Notes: generated from the letters alone by a model not told the origin. Shown: positions 46,725 through 59,271, counted from the stretch's first letter. The stretch is DNA of 64,000 bases from Stromatinia cepivora (GCA_014898415.1 RCTD01000029.1:558001-622000), one strand, 5' to 3'. Made by a program: numbers and translations.

Positions 46725-49657
46725 TTACATAGCAGTAGCATTTTCACATCTCCCACAAAGCTCATCTTCCACTGGAGCCACATATCTCCAGCACCTCGGG
46801 CATTTCTTGTCCTTAGAAGGCAAAACCCACACTTTTCCATCCCCGCCCGGTTCATGCCATCCGGGCGGATACAATGGCGCAGAGAACTTCCAGTCTCCTC
46901 TATTGACATCACCGCCAATTTCCACGGATGATACGACAAATATACTTTCTAGCTCATCTGCATAGCGCTCGAATACCCCCAGGCTTTTTGAAGGCAGATC
47001 TATTAGTACGGATGATTTTAGAGACGACCCAACGATTTTTTGAGAGCGAGCTTCTTCTTGGGCGAGTTTGATGGCAATATGTGCTTCTAATAACCAGGGA
47101 ATATCTTGCTCAATAGGTGAAATTTCTTCCTCAGAAAGTCGACGGGGAGAAATGATAGGATCAAGGAATTCTCGATGAAATGGATGAACTGGATTTTCGG
47201 CAGCCATCCAGGCAGGCAGATGGTTCCAGACCTCTTCGACAAGACAAGGTGTGATTGGAGTTAACATTTTCAGGAGACCATGGAATATTTCTTCCAACAC
47301 ACCCCCTCCATCACCGCAGTAAAGCCTGTCTTTAATAGCCTCCAGGTAAAATGCGGAGAGATCCGCGTGAATCCAGCGATTAATTGCACTCACAGCTTTA
47401 TGGAATTCGTATGAATTATAAGCCGACTCGGCTTCAGCCATGACAGCTCTCAATTGGACCAATGCGATCTTATCCAGTTTAGTTACTGGTGAAGTCCTCG
47501 CACTTTCATGCATTGATCCCAGTAACATCTTGAAAGTGATGCGATACTTTAATAATGCAGAGTTTACAGATGCAAGAACTGGTTGACCAATGACAATATC
47601 CTTAGTATAGTCGCTGCTGGCTACCCATAAGCGTAATGTATCGGCGCCAAATCCCTGAGAAACATTTCCACCCTTTTTCATCTTCACAGGCGGAAGAAGG
47701 GAACCATCCATTATTTGACTTGGTGCTATTGTGTTTCCAATCGATTTAGACATTTTCTTCCCACTTTGATCGAGAGTAAATCCGTGTGTAATCAATGTCT
47801 TGAAAGGTGCTTCGGAACTATCGGCGACGGCGGTGTGAGTCAACAAACTCGATTGAAACCAACCTCTATGTTGGTCGGTGCCTTCGGAGTAGACATCAGC
47901 ACGTTGTTCGGTCTGTGTCCAACTGGTACCACTATCAAACCAAACATCCATAGTGTCTTTGCCCCGTCGATATGTACCGTTCATCCCAGCTGGAATCCAT
48001 GCTGGATCGTTCTCTGGATCTGACCACCATGTATCGATTCCTCGTTCTTCAATAACAGAGAGAATATGTGCAACACTCGCATCAGTTAACAAGGCTGTAC
48101 CGCTTGCGTCATACAATGCAGGTATTGGAACACCCCAAGCTCGTTGCCTTGAGATACACCATTCGCTCCTCGACTTGATGAAGCTTTCTAGTCTCTGCTT
48201 TCCGGTTTGCGGGATGAATGTCACATCGTTCAGCCTTTTCAAGGCAACACTTTTGACGTCTCCAACATCTGCAAACCATTGTTCCGTGGCCCTGACAATG
48301 ACGGGAAGTTTTGTTCGCCAATCATATGGATATTTGTGTTTATACTTGGAAATGAACAGAACTTGATCTCCCAGAATTTTCAAAACTTCCATATTCCCAT
48401 CATTTAGCACAGACTTACCTGACAAAGCACTTGGATCATTAGGGAGAGCAACATCGGTAAAGCAGCCTAGATCATCAACGGGGGCAATCGCCTCTATACC
48501 AAGACGAGTGCAGACCTCATAATCATCCATACCATGACCAGGAGCGCAATGAACCAGTCCAGTACCGGATTCAGACGAAACAAAATCCGCATGTATCAAA
48601 GGTTGGACATCAGAGTTTTGGCCACGAAGTTGATTGGTATAAGTCAGGTTTTTGAGAACAGAGCCAGAGATATTTTGCCGAACAACCTCGATGACTTTAT
48701 CTTTGAAGCATGAATCCTGTAGTGCAGAGAGCCTTGAGCCCGCAATGATGAGGTGATCATCATCGCATTTGACAATAGAATAAGTCAGGTCTTGATGAAA
48801 CGCAATGGCTCTATTCGCGGGGAGGGTCCAAGGGGTAGTAGTCCAAATCAACGCCGAAAGTTTATTCAAATTGGGGATGGAGTCTCTAATTTCGTCGGGG
48901 ATGTTCGTGATAGGAAATTTGATATAGGCTGATGTAGAAATATGTTCGTTATTGTACTCAAGCTCCGCTTCCGCAAGAGCTGTTCTCGATGATGGTGACC
49001 AATAGACCGGTTTGTAACGTCGAAAAATAAGGCCTTTCTTGACCATTTCCTGGAAAACTGCTAGTTGCTTGGTTTCAAATGTCTTGTCCATTGTCTTCCA
49101 AGATTTTTCCCAATCTGCCATAATACCCCATTCTCGAAAGCCTTTCATATGTTCTTTTACGGTTTTGCTTGCGAGGTTTCGAGCCGCTCGTCGTATTCCA
49201 ATGGCATCCAGAATCCCTTCACTCTCTTCATTCTTCTCGCGCTGTTGTTCAAGAGCCTTGATTTCGATCGGAAGACCATGACAGTCCCATCCTGGAACCC
49301 ACACAACTCGATGGCCTTGTTGGAGCTTGGTTCGACAAATGATATCTTTCAGAAGTTTATTCACAGCATGGCCAACATGCAGAGGACCATTGGCGTATGG
49401 AGGACCATCATGAAGGATAAATGGCTTTTTGGCAGACCTTTCATGGCTTTGCCATTTGTAAAGATCATCGGAGCATCGTTGAAGGTATTTTGGTTGCTCT
49501 GCGGGGATTGGTCGAGGACTGGTGATGTTGGAGTCAATTGATGGTTCGAAAAGTTATCAACAATTGACAAACCAAACCAAAGATTTGCTTACGGAAAAGA
49601 AGATTTGGGCAGTCTTAAAGTCGAAGACCATGATTTGATAGGAGGGCGAATTGACAT
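46725..49657 (-). CDS. ISM1: Mitochondrial isoleucyl-tRNA synthetase
   Basis: This enzyme charges mitochondrial tRNA-Ile with isoleucine. Exons 49657-49593 and 49518-46725 (donor GTAAGC, acceptor ACCAG, phase 2) give 952 residues. Exon 1 encodes MSIRPPIKSWSSTLRLPKSS, a basic Ser-rich presequence that supports mitochondrial import. The class I signature is GPPYANGPLHVGH (HIGH form), and the activation loop is KKMSKSIGN. GWDCHGLPIE, the editing-domain block WTTTPWTLPANRAIAF, SEWCISRQRAWGVPIPA and DVWFDSGTSW are all present. A C-terminal zinc site CPRCWRY...CGRC is typical of the bacterial-like IleRS family. The protein is complete with no lesion. Residues around the exon junction rebuild SSFPPRPIPAEQPKYLQ, which confirms the splice. 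Confidence 0.96.
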
Positions 49658-52220
49658 TTTCTCTTGTCCATGGCCTCTTTTTCCTTGAGAGGTTTTGGAT
49701 TGGCGGGGAGCTTGAGAGTTGTTCGTGCTCGTGCTGGAGGTAATTGGAATTATTCAGGCCTAACATACAAGGTTTCTAGAATATTGAATTCAACTCCATC
49801 ATACATAAAAACTTCCCAATATAATTTTTGACTTTCTCCCCCTCGTTCGTCCGGCTTCTACAGTTGGATGATTCTTGTTGATGTGATTATTCACAGGCTT
49901 CATAACTTCTACAGGTCAATTTTCTGCCAATATTTTATATTGCATATGCGTGCAGGTAGCCTCGAGTATATCGATCACTTCAAATATATTGAATATATCG
50001 AGTGTGTCCAGTATTTCGAATACTTCCAGCTCGAACAGCCAACCTCCGTTCTTTTTCCTAGTAAGGGTCCAAAAGGATTCCATGAAGCGAGTCTATAGAC
50101 CCAGTCAAAATCAGAAGAAAGTTCTTCTGTCGTTCAGGCGTCACAAGAGGTTATCTCATATCCATATTTCGAATGGCAGCGGAGTCATGAATTTAATCTT
50201 ACATTGAAAGGTTGGATCTACCGCTGAATCAAGGAGATGCGTACAGTGATTTATGTGATATTCTCTCTCCTACCTTGCAGACCTCGAACTTCAACATATA
50301 TCTTCGATAGTTCTCAAGAACATCTCGTTAGCATCGACTCTTTGGTGTAGAGTATCAATTCTCATCAAACATTTATCCGGTTGTAGCGATCGTTTTTGTG
50401 TCGGTACCTGCATCGTTCCCTCACAAACTGACTTCTTCACAATTCCCACGATAACATCATTATGTGATATCAAACGCAATAAAGCTTCCTATCCGTTATC
50501 CTAGGCATCTCTCCACCTCGAAGAGAATGACACCAGGGCTCCGTCTAGCCATGTATCATTTAGCAAGAAACAATGGGACCAATAGCATCTTGTGCACGGC
50601 AGCAATATTGCAACCCAGAGGAATTAGCTTACACACAGCCACTACTCGTAGGCTATCGGGGGACCAGTAGCACATTTTTAAACTTGTCCCGAAGATTTGC
50701 CTCGTTGACAAATTCCCGAATTTTAGCAAAGAACAAAGGAAACGAACAGATGAATCATCGAGCTCGCAAAATAGTATTCTCAAATCACATACGTCACCAG
50801 TAACGCTGCATAGCCACACGGCAACTTTGATTATGTTCCAACAAGCCCCTACCACTGCCCGTCAAAAACAAGGACAAAACACCAAAGCCTCCAGCTTTAC
50901 TCCCGCGACCAACAATCAAAACGTGTGCCGTCAGAGATTCGTTCATTCATCCCCCTCCCCTTTTCCTAACTGGATCGGATAACCAAATTATCTCATATTA
51001 CTTTCTCCCCGGAGCGATCCATGCGATGAATTCGGAAGGATCTTATTACCGCCGCATTATACAATTTCCTTTCAATACAAGCTTTCGCTAAGCATTTCCA
51101 CCCCCAGGAATAATATCTCCAAGGTTTTGTCAAAAAGGCAATGCACGGCTTGCCGATAGATCCGCGATTTAGAGTTGAGGGGAAAAATAAGGGTATGGGA
51201 TGAATGAAAGAAATTGATCTCGTCAAACTGCTGCGGTAAATGCAACAACTTTATTACTGGTACAGTATTGACTGCATGATTGCGCGTAAGACGTGACTGG
51301 TGGCGGAATGTACCTTTATTCGGAGTCTAATTCGCGTTCAGCTGGGACGAAAGGAATGTCAGATCCAGGAAGTAGTGATCACATTTGATTGGATGTTATA
51401 AGCCCTACATTTTCCTTTAAGCAGGAAAGCGACTTAACAAGCCTCAATCTTGGCCATACGGACACTTTTCTTTGGTTCCCATTTTGTAAAGCATCTTAAA
51501 ATCTGGAACACTGCATCATTCATGATGGCTGGGGAGGGAGAGAATAAAGGAGTGAAAGTTTGAAAACTTCCCCTAGAAATATATCTAACACTCAGTGGGC
51601 AGTTGTGAACAGATGAAATAAAAGAAAAGAGAACTAGCAGCCCGGACTTGATTTCATCTCAATTAAATCTGTTCATTTATTTTTAAACCAAAATTCGTAC
51701 ATAAATTCGATTTCAATGAATACTTTCCGCCCCCATTGTATAAATACAACTGTGCAACCGATGAGAAGTTTAATGGCACCTTTCAATTAAACGACACGGA
51801 TCCTTTCTCGAAATCTAGATTTCTTACCATTCACAATTTCAACCTGCACTTTCAGATTAATATACATACTGATCTCCCAAGATCTCCAACTTTCTTTCCT
51901 TTTCATCCAATTAGCAAGGAAACAACGACCCATCAAATTAGCCTTGATTTAAGGAACAAAGCTACTCAAGTATATAGAGAAGCTACTTCGGCAGCTAAGG
52001 GCTACCGTCTAAACCTAGTTTTTCTCAATGATCCAATAGTAATAGAGGATAAGGAAACTACTGTACATTGACGATACTATCACGCTCCACCTTCGCCATT
52101 AGTCACTCGCCGAAAGCAATAAATACGATTCACTCATTTTCCCAGACTCAATTCTCTCTCTTTTGTTTTCCTAGTCACGACTTTACCTTTAAATCCTCTT
52201 TCTTCCTCTTCTCAGCCGCT
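49658..52220. other. 2.5 kb intergenic region
   Basis: Between the divergent IleRS and aspartic-protease genes. Around 49950-50040 the sequence is loosely repetitive (ATATCGA/GAATA motifs). A 111-codon frame at 51736-52071 (+) and an 81-codon frame over the TCC array both lie just upstream of the protease and are more likely leader than genes. I see no RNA gene. Confidence 0.5.
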
Positions 52221-52289
52221 TCCTCCTCCTCCTCCTCCTCCTCCTCCTCCTCCTCCTCCTCCTCCTCCTCCTCCTCCTCCTCCTCCTCC
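52221..52289 (+). repeat. (TCC)23 trinucleotide array in protease leader
   Basis: Sixty-nine bases of uninterrupted TCC repeats end 36 bases before the aspartic-protease start codon. The array is pyrimidine-only on the coding strand and probably transcribed as 5' leader. Such arrays change length readily, so copy number may differ between isolates. Confidence 0.97.
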
Positions 52290-52325
52290 GCCCTACTATT
52301 GCTTTCATTCTAAAATACCGCAACA

Positions 52326-54047
52326 ATGGCTGGATCTACAATAATCTCGACTTTGCTCTTGAGCTCTTCGCTTTTGGGTTTTGCAGATGCAAACACAATT
52401 CAAATGGGAATCGCCAAAAATCATGCCAATGAAGCAGCACAATTACAAAAGCGCCAACAGTACCTTCAGCGTCGAGGTATGGGAGACATAATACGAGTTA
52501 CAGAAAGAGCAGATACAATAACAGCAGCTTTGGGAAATGCCTTAACGAGTGGTCTATATTATGCAAATGTTACAGTGGGAAGTCCGGCACAACAGATCAG
52601 TTTACAGATCGATACGGGTAGTTCTGATGTTTGGGTACCAAGTTCGAGTGCTCGTATTTGTGAGGATACTAGAGATGGAGGATGTCCGGGTGGGAGTTGT
52701 ATGTATTTCTATACTTTCTGAGCAAGTTTATGGGAGAAGATTGCTAACACAATACAGTTGACTCCTCCAGCTCCACAACCTTCCACGAAGTAGATCGAGA
52801 CGCCTTCAATATTTCATATGTAGATGGAACTGGATCGACTGGAGATTATTTTCAAGATACCTTTTCGATTGGTGGAGCTACCGTCAAAAGTTTTACGATG
52901 GGTTTGGCTACAGACACTTCTATTCCAATTGGAATCATGGGCATTGGATATAATAGCTCGGAGGCAAATATTCAGACTGGAAATGGTACTACGTACCCGA
53001 ATTTACCGAATGTCTTGGTTTCTTCAGGATTAATAAATAGTAATGCTTATAGCTTGTGGTTAGATGATTTACGTAAGTTTCTTTTCTTCATAAGATGGAT
53101 CTGAGAACGAAACTAACATCCACGTAGAATCAAGTACTGGCTCAATATTGTTCGGTGGTATCGATACGGAAAAATATGTTGGTGACCTAGTCACTGTCAA
53201 TGTCTATCCAAGCTCTCGTGGAGGGTCGGTAACATCCTTCACTGTAGCTTGGACTTCTCTCTCCGTTCAATCCTCATCTGGAACAGATCAATTGACCCCA
53301 ACCAATTTTGCTCAACCAGCCATCCTCGATTCTGGAACCACCATTACTCTTCTACCTGATGAGGTTGCCGCTGTCATCTTCGAAGAACTTGGAGCAACAG
53401 TATCTCAACAGCTTGGCGCCGTAGTCGTTCCCTGTTCTTTATCTAAGAAGTCTGGAAGCATAAACTACGGATTTGGGGGACTGAATGGTCCTACTATTAA
53501 GGTTGATGTATCACAACTCGTATTACCTCTCACCACAAGTGATGGACGTACACCAACTTACAGCAATGGTGATCCAGCTTGTCAACTCGGTATTCAAGCC
53601 GCCGGTTCAAACCCTACGCTTTTCGGGGATACATTCTTGCGATCAGCCTACGTTGTTTATGACCTCGAAAATAACAGAATTGGACTCGCGCAAACCGATT
53701 TTGATGCTACTGGGTCCAATATCGTACCGTTTGCAAGCGTAGGTGCAGCCATACCAAGTGCATTGAGCGCACCAAATGAAGCGGCTGTTACACAGACAGC
53801 TTCTGGCAACCCAAGGATTGGTGTTACGCCAACTGCGACTGGAACTGGTCAAGCAACTTACAATCCCACTGCTACAGGATTGAATGCTGAAGAAGGCTTC
53901 ACTTCAACAGCAACATCAACTAGCACTGGAAAGAAATCTGCAGGATCATCAGGTCCTGGACCATTTAAATGGGCTAGAGTTTTCGTTGGTGGTATTGCGA
54001 TGATAATGGTTGGTGTTGGTGGTGGAATCTTTACTCTTTTGATATAG
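52326..54047 (+). CDS. Secreted aspartic protease with likely GPI anchor (yapsin-like)
   Basis: Exons 52326-52698, 52758-53072 and 53128-54047 (donors GTATGT and GTAAGT; acceptors ATACAG and CGTAG) give 535 residues. A signal peptide (STIISTLLLSSSLLGFADA) is followed by a propeptide with dibasic sites (QLQKR, YLQRR). The two catalytic motifs are DTGSSDVWVP and AILDSGTTITLLP, both intact, with the family blocks YYANVTVGSPAQQ, YVDGTGSTGDYFQDTF and FGDTFLRSAYVVYDLENNRIGLAQ. The C terminus is a Ser/Thr/Gly-rich stalk ending in a hydrophobic tail (VFVGGIAMIMVGVGGGIFTLLI) after KWAR, as in GPI-attached cell-wall or membrane proteases. Probable roles are cell-wall protein processing or extracellular proteolysis. 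The long TCC array sits in its upstream leader. Confidence 0.94.
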
Positions 54048-54705
54048 ATGAAGTTTGGGTTGTAGGTAAGATTAGCAGTGAAGGATATACATAAACTAAA
54101 TACATTGTACATTATGCACTTACACAGACATGTGTATCTTCATGACGATATACCGAGGGAATATCATATTCGGCGCAAAGAGTTTTTGTTTTAATGGTAG
54201 CGATAATATCGGTGGATGGGCATATTTGTATGGAGTGTTCATATTGAGCATAGAAGGAGTGATATTTAGTTTAATAGACAACATGAAATATGGAATACAA
54301 AAACATATATCTATATATCCTGTAAATGTCAGTCCAAATCTATGCAAGGTGAAATCTGCGTATGCAAAGGACTTACAATTAGAAGAGATCTAGAACAGTA
54401 GAACCACGAAATAGTCTAATCACGTGTAGATAAGATAGATTTCAAGAGCTCAAGCCTTTGATAACGCGGTTTATCAAATCAATCATCCATAAGCTCAAGC
54501 TTTCAATCTATCTTCCTCACAACTTGTTTGCCAAAAGATCTTGTGCATCCAGAATCCCCGCGATCACATTGCACGACATATGCAGAGCTATACCAAAATA
54601 AGTTGCTAACCAGTACTCAACATCAAACAGCTACCGAACGCCCGCCTCCCCGTCATATTTCCCAACAAAACTCGCCATTACAAACGGGAGAGACAAGCAT
54701 ACATT
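54048..54705. other. Intergenic with possible upstream reading frame
   Basis: This covers the protease 3' flank and the leader of the next gene. A 63-codon frame from 54528 runs past the next gene's start and stops at 54719. It could act as an overlapping upstream frame if the transcript begins early enough. Nothing else is seen. Confidence 0.4.
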
Positions 54706-55854
54706 ATGTCTACAAATGATCCTGATCCCCTTCTTTCCCCATCCTCCCAAGCTCCAGAATATACAAGTAATCTATCTACTTCTCATCGAAATCTTTCTAC
54801 ATCTTCCCAAAATCCTCAATATTTATCAAATTCTCCACAAGAAACTAGATATTCTGCCTCTCCTCTAGACCCTCGACATCTTTCACCAGATCAACGTTTG
54901 TCTGCCTCACCGACTGCTGCGGAGCTATACATACATGGTGAACCTTTCCCAGAGCTCCCCGATTATCCTTCACACGTCGCAGATCCATTGATACATATTC
55001 AACAACCTTCCAACGAACAAGACGAGCTTTCGCAGATGCCTACCTCACAACCATCCTCTTTCGCTCCGTTTTTTACTCTAATATCGGATTCTACGGTACT
55101 CGGTGATGATAAAGATGGAAATCCAAAGACCCCTACTACGCATCATCCTAGCAGAATACGTTACATATTTTCTGATGACCAGGATAGTGAAGATTTGAAA
55201 GATGCTTGTTTGAGATGTCTGCCGGAGGTTTCGAATACTTCGAATAATAATTCTTTGACGAACAAAGATTCTGGGGAATTGAGAAATGCGAACGCGAGTT
55301 CCAGACCAGGATTATCGACTAGGAAAAGCAAGGATGGGAAGGGGAAGTTGAGGGAGGAAAGAGTTATTATAATTGATATGAATGAAACCGGTGATAGAGT
55401 CGCAAGGGCACAAAGTTTAAGTGATAAATGGCAGGTTATGGGATGTGAGATTGGAAAAGCACCCATTTGGGAGAGCGCAGGGGAGGAGGGTGGAGAGAAT
55501 AAGGAGAAGGAGGGTGGATTGATGTTGAGGATTGATGGGGTGGGTATGCCTATTTTGAAAGAGGATAAGGATTTGAATATGAGTAGGGATAAGGGAAAAG
55601 GGAAGCAAAAGGATAATGAGAATGGAGAAACTGAAGAATTGGATATGGACAAAATTCTCGAGGGATTTGATAAGCAAATGAATGTTCTACGCACAGTTAT
55701 TGGTGGTGTGGGATGGGATCATGGTGACCAGGGTGTGAGTAATATGGATGGAGAAGGAGATGAGGAGGGAGATATAGTAATACCGGGCGTGGAATCAACG
55801 GCAGAAGGACAGAAAGAGCGAGAGAGAGAGGGAGAGGCTTTTGAAGCTTCTTAA
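54706..55854 (+). CDS. Acidic low-complexity protein of unknown function
   Basis: A single exon of 382 residues starting ACATTATGTC. The first 110 residues are Ser/Pro/Gln/Tyr-rich with short degenerate repeats (SSQAPEYTSNLST, SSQNPQYLSNS). A more ordered patch, SRIRYIFSDDQDSEDLKDACLRC, and REERVIIIDMNETGDRVARAQSLSDKWQVMGCEI follow. The remainder is Lys/Glu/Gly/Asp-rich and probably disordered, apart from a short helix LDMDKILEGFDKQMNVLRTVIGG. The VIIIDMNETGDRVARA patch with adjoining tryptophan suggests a small conserved motif, but I do not recognise a family. Sustained open frame and codon use support a gene. An overlapping upstream frame may influence translation. Confidence 0.7.
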   Translation: MSTNDPDPLLSPSSQAPEYTSNLSTSHRNLSTSSQNPQYLSNSPQETRYSASPLDPRHLSPDQRLSASPTAAELYIHGEPFPELPDYPSHVADPLIHIQQPSNEQDELSQMPTSQPSSFAPFFTLISDSTVLGDDKDGNPKTPTTHHPSRIRYIFSDDQDSEDLKDACLRCLPEVSNTSNNNSLTNKDSGELRNANASSRPGLSTRKSKDGKGKLREERVIIIDMNETGDRVARAQSLSDKWQVMGCEIGKAPIWESAGEEGGENKEKEGGLMLRIDGVGMPILKEDKDLNMSRDKGKGKQKDNENGETEELDMDKILEGFDKQMNVLRTVIGGVGWDHGDQGVSNMDGEGDEEGDIVIPGVESTAEGQKEREREGEAFEAS

Positions 55855-57829
55855 TTATTATCATTGGATATGAATGTATATTTTTAATGGGCAGAAAGGT
55901 TTGGGAACGGAATCAGGAAACGGATTGGGAATGGAATTGTATATATAACTAGGTAATGACTTCAAGACACGGCAACACAGCACGGAATGGCACGGAATGG
56001 CATAGGCGCATTATTATTATATCATGATAGACAAACATGACATCGAGAGGAAACTGGGAGGTATGTTATGGGAATAGGAGGCGAGATGTTGATGGGGTTC
56101 ACTGTATTCTTGCTATTTGGATGGATGGATTATTGGAATGTATTGTATCGTATCATTTCTTGAGTTAATTTATATCATTTCACATCATTTTATAATACTT
56201 CATATTACTCTAATCATTTCACTCGCTCAATGTCATATAATAAGAATTACAAGTTGGTAATTAAATGTATTTATTTGTTTGCTAGTCACTTCCTTCGCAT
56301 GGCTGACTTAACCGTTACACGTCGTGAGATAAAATAGCTTTCTTCCTATGCTGAAATGGGGACGAGTGAGTTAATGAGTAAGTGAGTAGTGGTATTATTG
56401 AAGTGAAATTGATGTGATGGAGTAGAATAGGAATAGGAAAGGGTATGTAAGGTAGGGGGATATGGGATATGGGATATAAAATAGGGGATAAGGATAAAGA
56501 TATAGTTGTTATATTGTAGTATAGATTTAAAAGGGGAATGTAGATGAAGATGTATAATATATCAGAATCAAGAAATGGGAAATGGGATGTGATGAGATGA
56601 GATGAGATGTAATGAGTCAGGATGGGAAGAAATGGAAGTTTAGTGATAGTGATTATAAGGATGATCTCGGGAAGATGAGATGAGGAAAGATGTCGATGGA
56701 TAGGATAGGATGGATAATATGGATGGGGTGGGAAATCGAGAGCATAATGGGAAATGAAATATGTGGAATGGGATAAGAGGGATGGATGGGACTTCGATAT
56801 TAGATGAGAATAGAACAGATAACAAATGAACACCTAATACAAAACTCGATATTACATTAGAGAGTGAATATGTAAATATCTAAATAAAGTGTCTAGCTAC
56901 TAGCAAATAGACGATATAATTGAGGGTTAGCGAGGAGTGAATACTTGAACTATGTACTCCAGATTTTGTAGTGAGAAGTACTAAGTAGAGTGAATGGGAT
57001 AGAAATCCGAAAATTAGAGTGAATATGGGAGATAGAATAACGAAAAGTGGTGTAATTTGTGAGTGGAGATAGAGATGTGAGAGTTTGGGGAGATATGGAT
57101 TTAATAGATGAGAGTGGAATGAGATATAATGGGATGGAATGAGCTGCGAGGATTATATCCGACTGATAGTAAGTACGGATGAAGTAAATCGAATAGCCAG
57201 TAGTCCATAGCAAGACGAGAAGGCAAAAACCCCATCTCAAGTACAATAGACAAAATATATTCACCGCAAAATATCAACACACATCTCGACAATACAGCCA
57301 CTGTAACAATCAGCACAAATATCAGCAAATACTTATATAGTAAGAATAAAAGAACATAAAACCATACAAATAAACCTCAAAATTCATTCCAAAAAATGTT
57401 ACCATATATTAAATCCACAACTACACTACAATATACTATATATCCATCACTCTAAAACCAAAAGAAGCAGAAGAAACAACAAATTCCCTCCCCCCTTTCT
57501 CAAACGAAGCGAATGAAAGCAACATGCGTTACAACTAGAGAAAAAGTATGGTATAATTTTTCCTCCCATATAGACCCTTTATTCCTACACAAAGAAATGA
57601 TATTGTCTCGAAGGCACTTCTCTAAGTGCTTGTGATTGAAAGGGCAAAATCTCCTTTCCTTCTTTCCTGCTCTTGAATTCTTGAACTAAAATCATCATAT
57701 GCGCCCAAATCTTATACACAACTCATTTAATATGAGTTCCGTACAAACGTGCTTACTTGCGGAAAAGACAAAAGAAACATGAAGAGCGCATCTGGGCCGG
57801 CCATTTATACAACATTTCCCCCGTCAAGC
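55855..57829. other. 2 kb intergenic, AT-rich and simple
   Basis: Between two converging genes. The sequence has many short purine-rich repeats on the + strand (GGATATGGGATATGGG near 56459, GATGAGATGAGATGAGATG near 56597, CACGGAATGGCACGGAATGGC near 55980). Long minus-strand open frames there are products of this low complexity, not genes. Confidence 0.6.
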
Positions 57830-59271
57830 TCATGCAACAAATTTCTTCCACTTTCTAACCACAGGGGTAAAGTCTACACCTGGAACTACTGCTTTGTCTT
57901 CACTCCATTGCTTGCCTGAAACCACTGTCTTTGATTCTAGGAAGCTCGCACCTGGTACGACCAATCTGTCCGATGTAGTAAAATCGGTGCCTGGTATAAC
58001 TGGCGCTGATCCAACAGCAGGGATGGATCTCTTAGCTGGTTTGTTATTGTTGTCGTCCTTGCTCCCGCTTGTGAAATGTACAGCTAAGACAATTGCGATA
58101 ATGGCTACGATGATGACTGAGGATTTCGTGTTAGTAATTGGGGGATGGAAGTAAGGGAGAGGTGAGTGAATGCAAGGGAGACATACCACAAATTCCTAGG
58201 CAGTACCACTTCTTTCTATTTCTTGATCTCGCACTTACAATTGCTGTGTCCATTTGTTGAACTCCCTTATCCATATTCTCCACAACTTCTTCACCCTTCA
58301 TTTCAATATTGACCACAGCAGCTTCTTGTTGCACAACCAATTCCTCCATCTGTTGGAACAATGTGGCGATTTCTATGATATCCTTCTCGATCTTCTTGAT
58401 AGCCTCGTTCCGTTGTCTAACAGCATTCAAAGTTGAATTTGCTTGTCCTTGTCTGTTGCTCGTCATCAATGCCTGTTGGAACATTTGCTGGGGCTCCGCG
58501 TTTGGAACTGCATTTTGGACTTCTGATTCTGTGGCATCGGGGTTTACAATTCGGTACTCTCGTCTCATCTGATCTCTGACCGCATGCTCGAATGCCATCT
58601 CTCTCGACTTGTATGTGTCCATTGTTTGCTTGAGTTTGCGTGAGACTCTTCCGATTTGTCCTTGGTTCATTGGAGTTCCTGATTCAGGCATTCTCTTAAG
58701 CTTGGAAATTTCTTCGATGATAGCCTTGAATTGAAGAGCCGAATTGGACGCAATTTCATTCAGTTCTCTCGTTATGTATGATTGATCGAGTTCATTTTGT
58801 AATCTCCCAGTAAGTTTGTCCAACTGTGCGGTATATTGGGCAGCACCATCGATCTCGCGGTCGATATCACGACATGCATTGAGAATGTAGTTAGGGTCGA
58901 CTTGTTGACCTGGCTGACTTCCATTCTGTGCTAAAGATGCCATCTCTACATTTTGTCCTGCTATTGTGTCAATAGGATGATCGAGTCGAGACAGATGCTT
59001 GTGTGCTCAGGGTTTCCTACCACCATAAGAGTCTCGTCCCATCGCTCCTCCATTATCATATTGCGGTGATTGAGGATAGCCTGGCGATGGTTGTTGGGCA
59101 TAAGGATCTCTACCGCCATCACCATAACCGTTTCTATTTTAGCAATGTCAGTGAGATTTGTCGCAGGTGAGCACATCGAGTATTCGTCTTTGCAGATTGG
59201 ATAAGAGTTGTCTGGTGTTTCGCGATATGTGGATGAATGGTGAGGTGAATAACTAACCCATACTGTGCCAT
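57830..59271 (-). CDS. SSO1: Plasma-membrane syntaxin (Qa-SNARE, Sso1 type) with extended tail
   Basis: Sso1 drives fusion of secretory vesicles with the plasma membrane. Four coding exons, 59271-59258 (only 14 nt), 59133-59021, 58957-58187 and 58116-57830, give 394 residues. A Tyr/Gly/Gln-rich N terminus precedes NVEMASLAQ. The Habc bundle contains ILNACRDIDREIDGAAQY, and the Qa SNARE helix IATLFQQMEELVVQQEAAV includes the zero-layer glutamine. Exon 4 supplies the membrane anchor VIIVAIIAIVLAVHF. Unusually about 75 residues follow the anchor, on the extracellular side, with four related units: VIPGTDF, VVPGASF, VVSGKQW and VVPGVDF, spaced 12-13 residues apart, and a basic end RKWKKFVA. Typical Sso1 proteins stop soon after the anchor. 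Splices use GTTAGT, GTAGGA and GTATGT donors and all restore frame. Confidence 0.92.

Noticed and set aside
47715..49541. Several plus-strand frames of 80-158 codons opposite mitochondrial IleRS
   Set aside because: Antisense shadows; the IleRS frame has all family motifs.
56315..56833. 172-codon minus-strand frame rich in Ser, Ile, Pro and Tyr
   Set aside because: It comes from an AT-rich, purine-biased simple region with many short repeats; composition explains the open frame.
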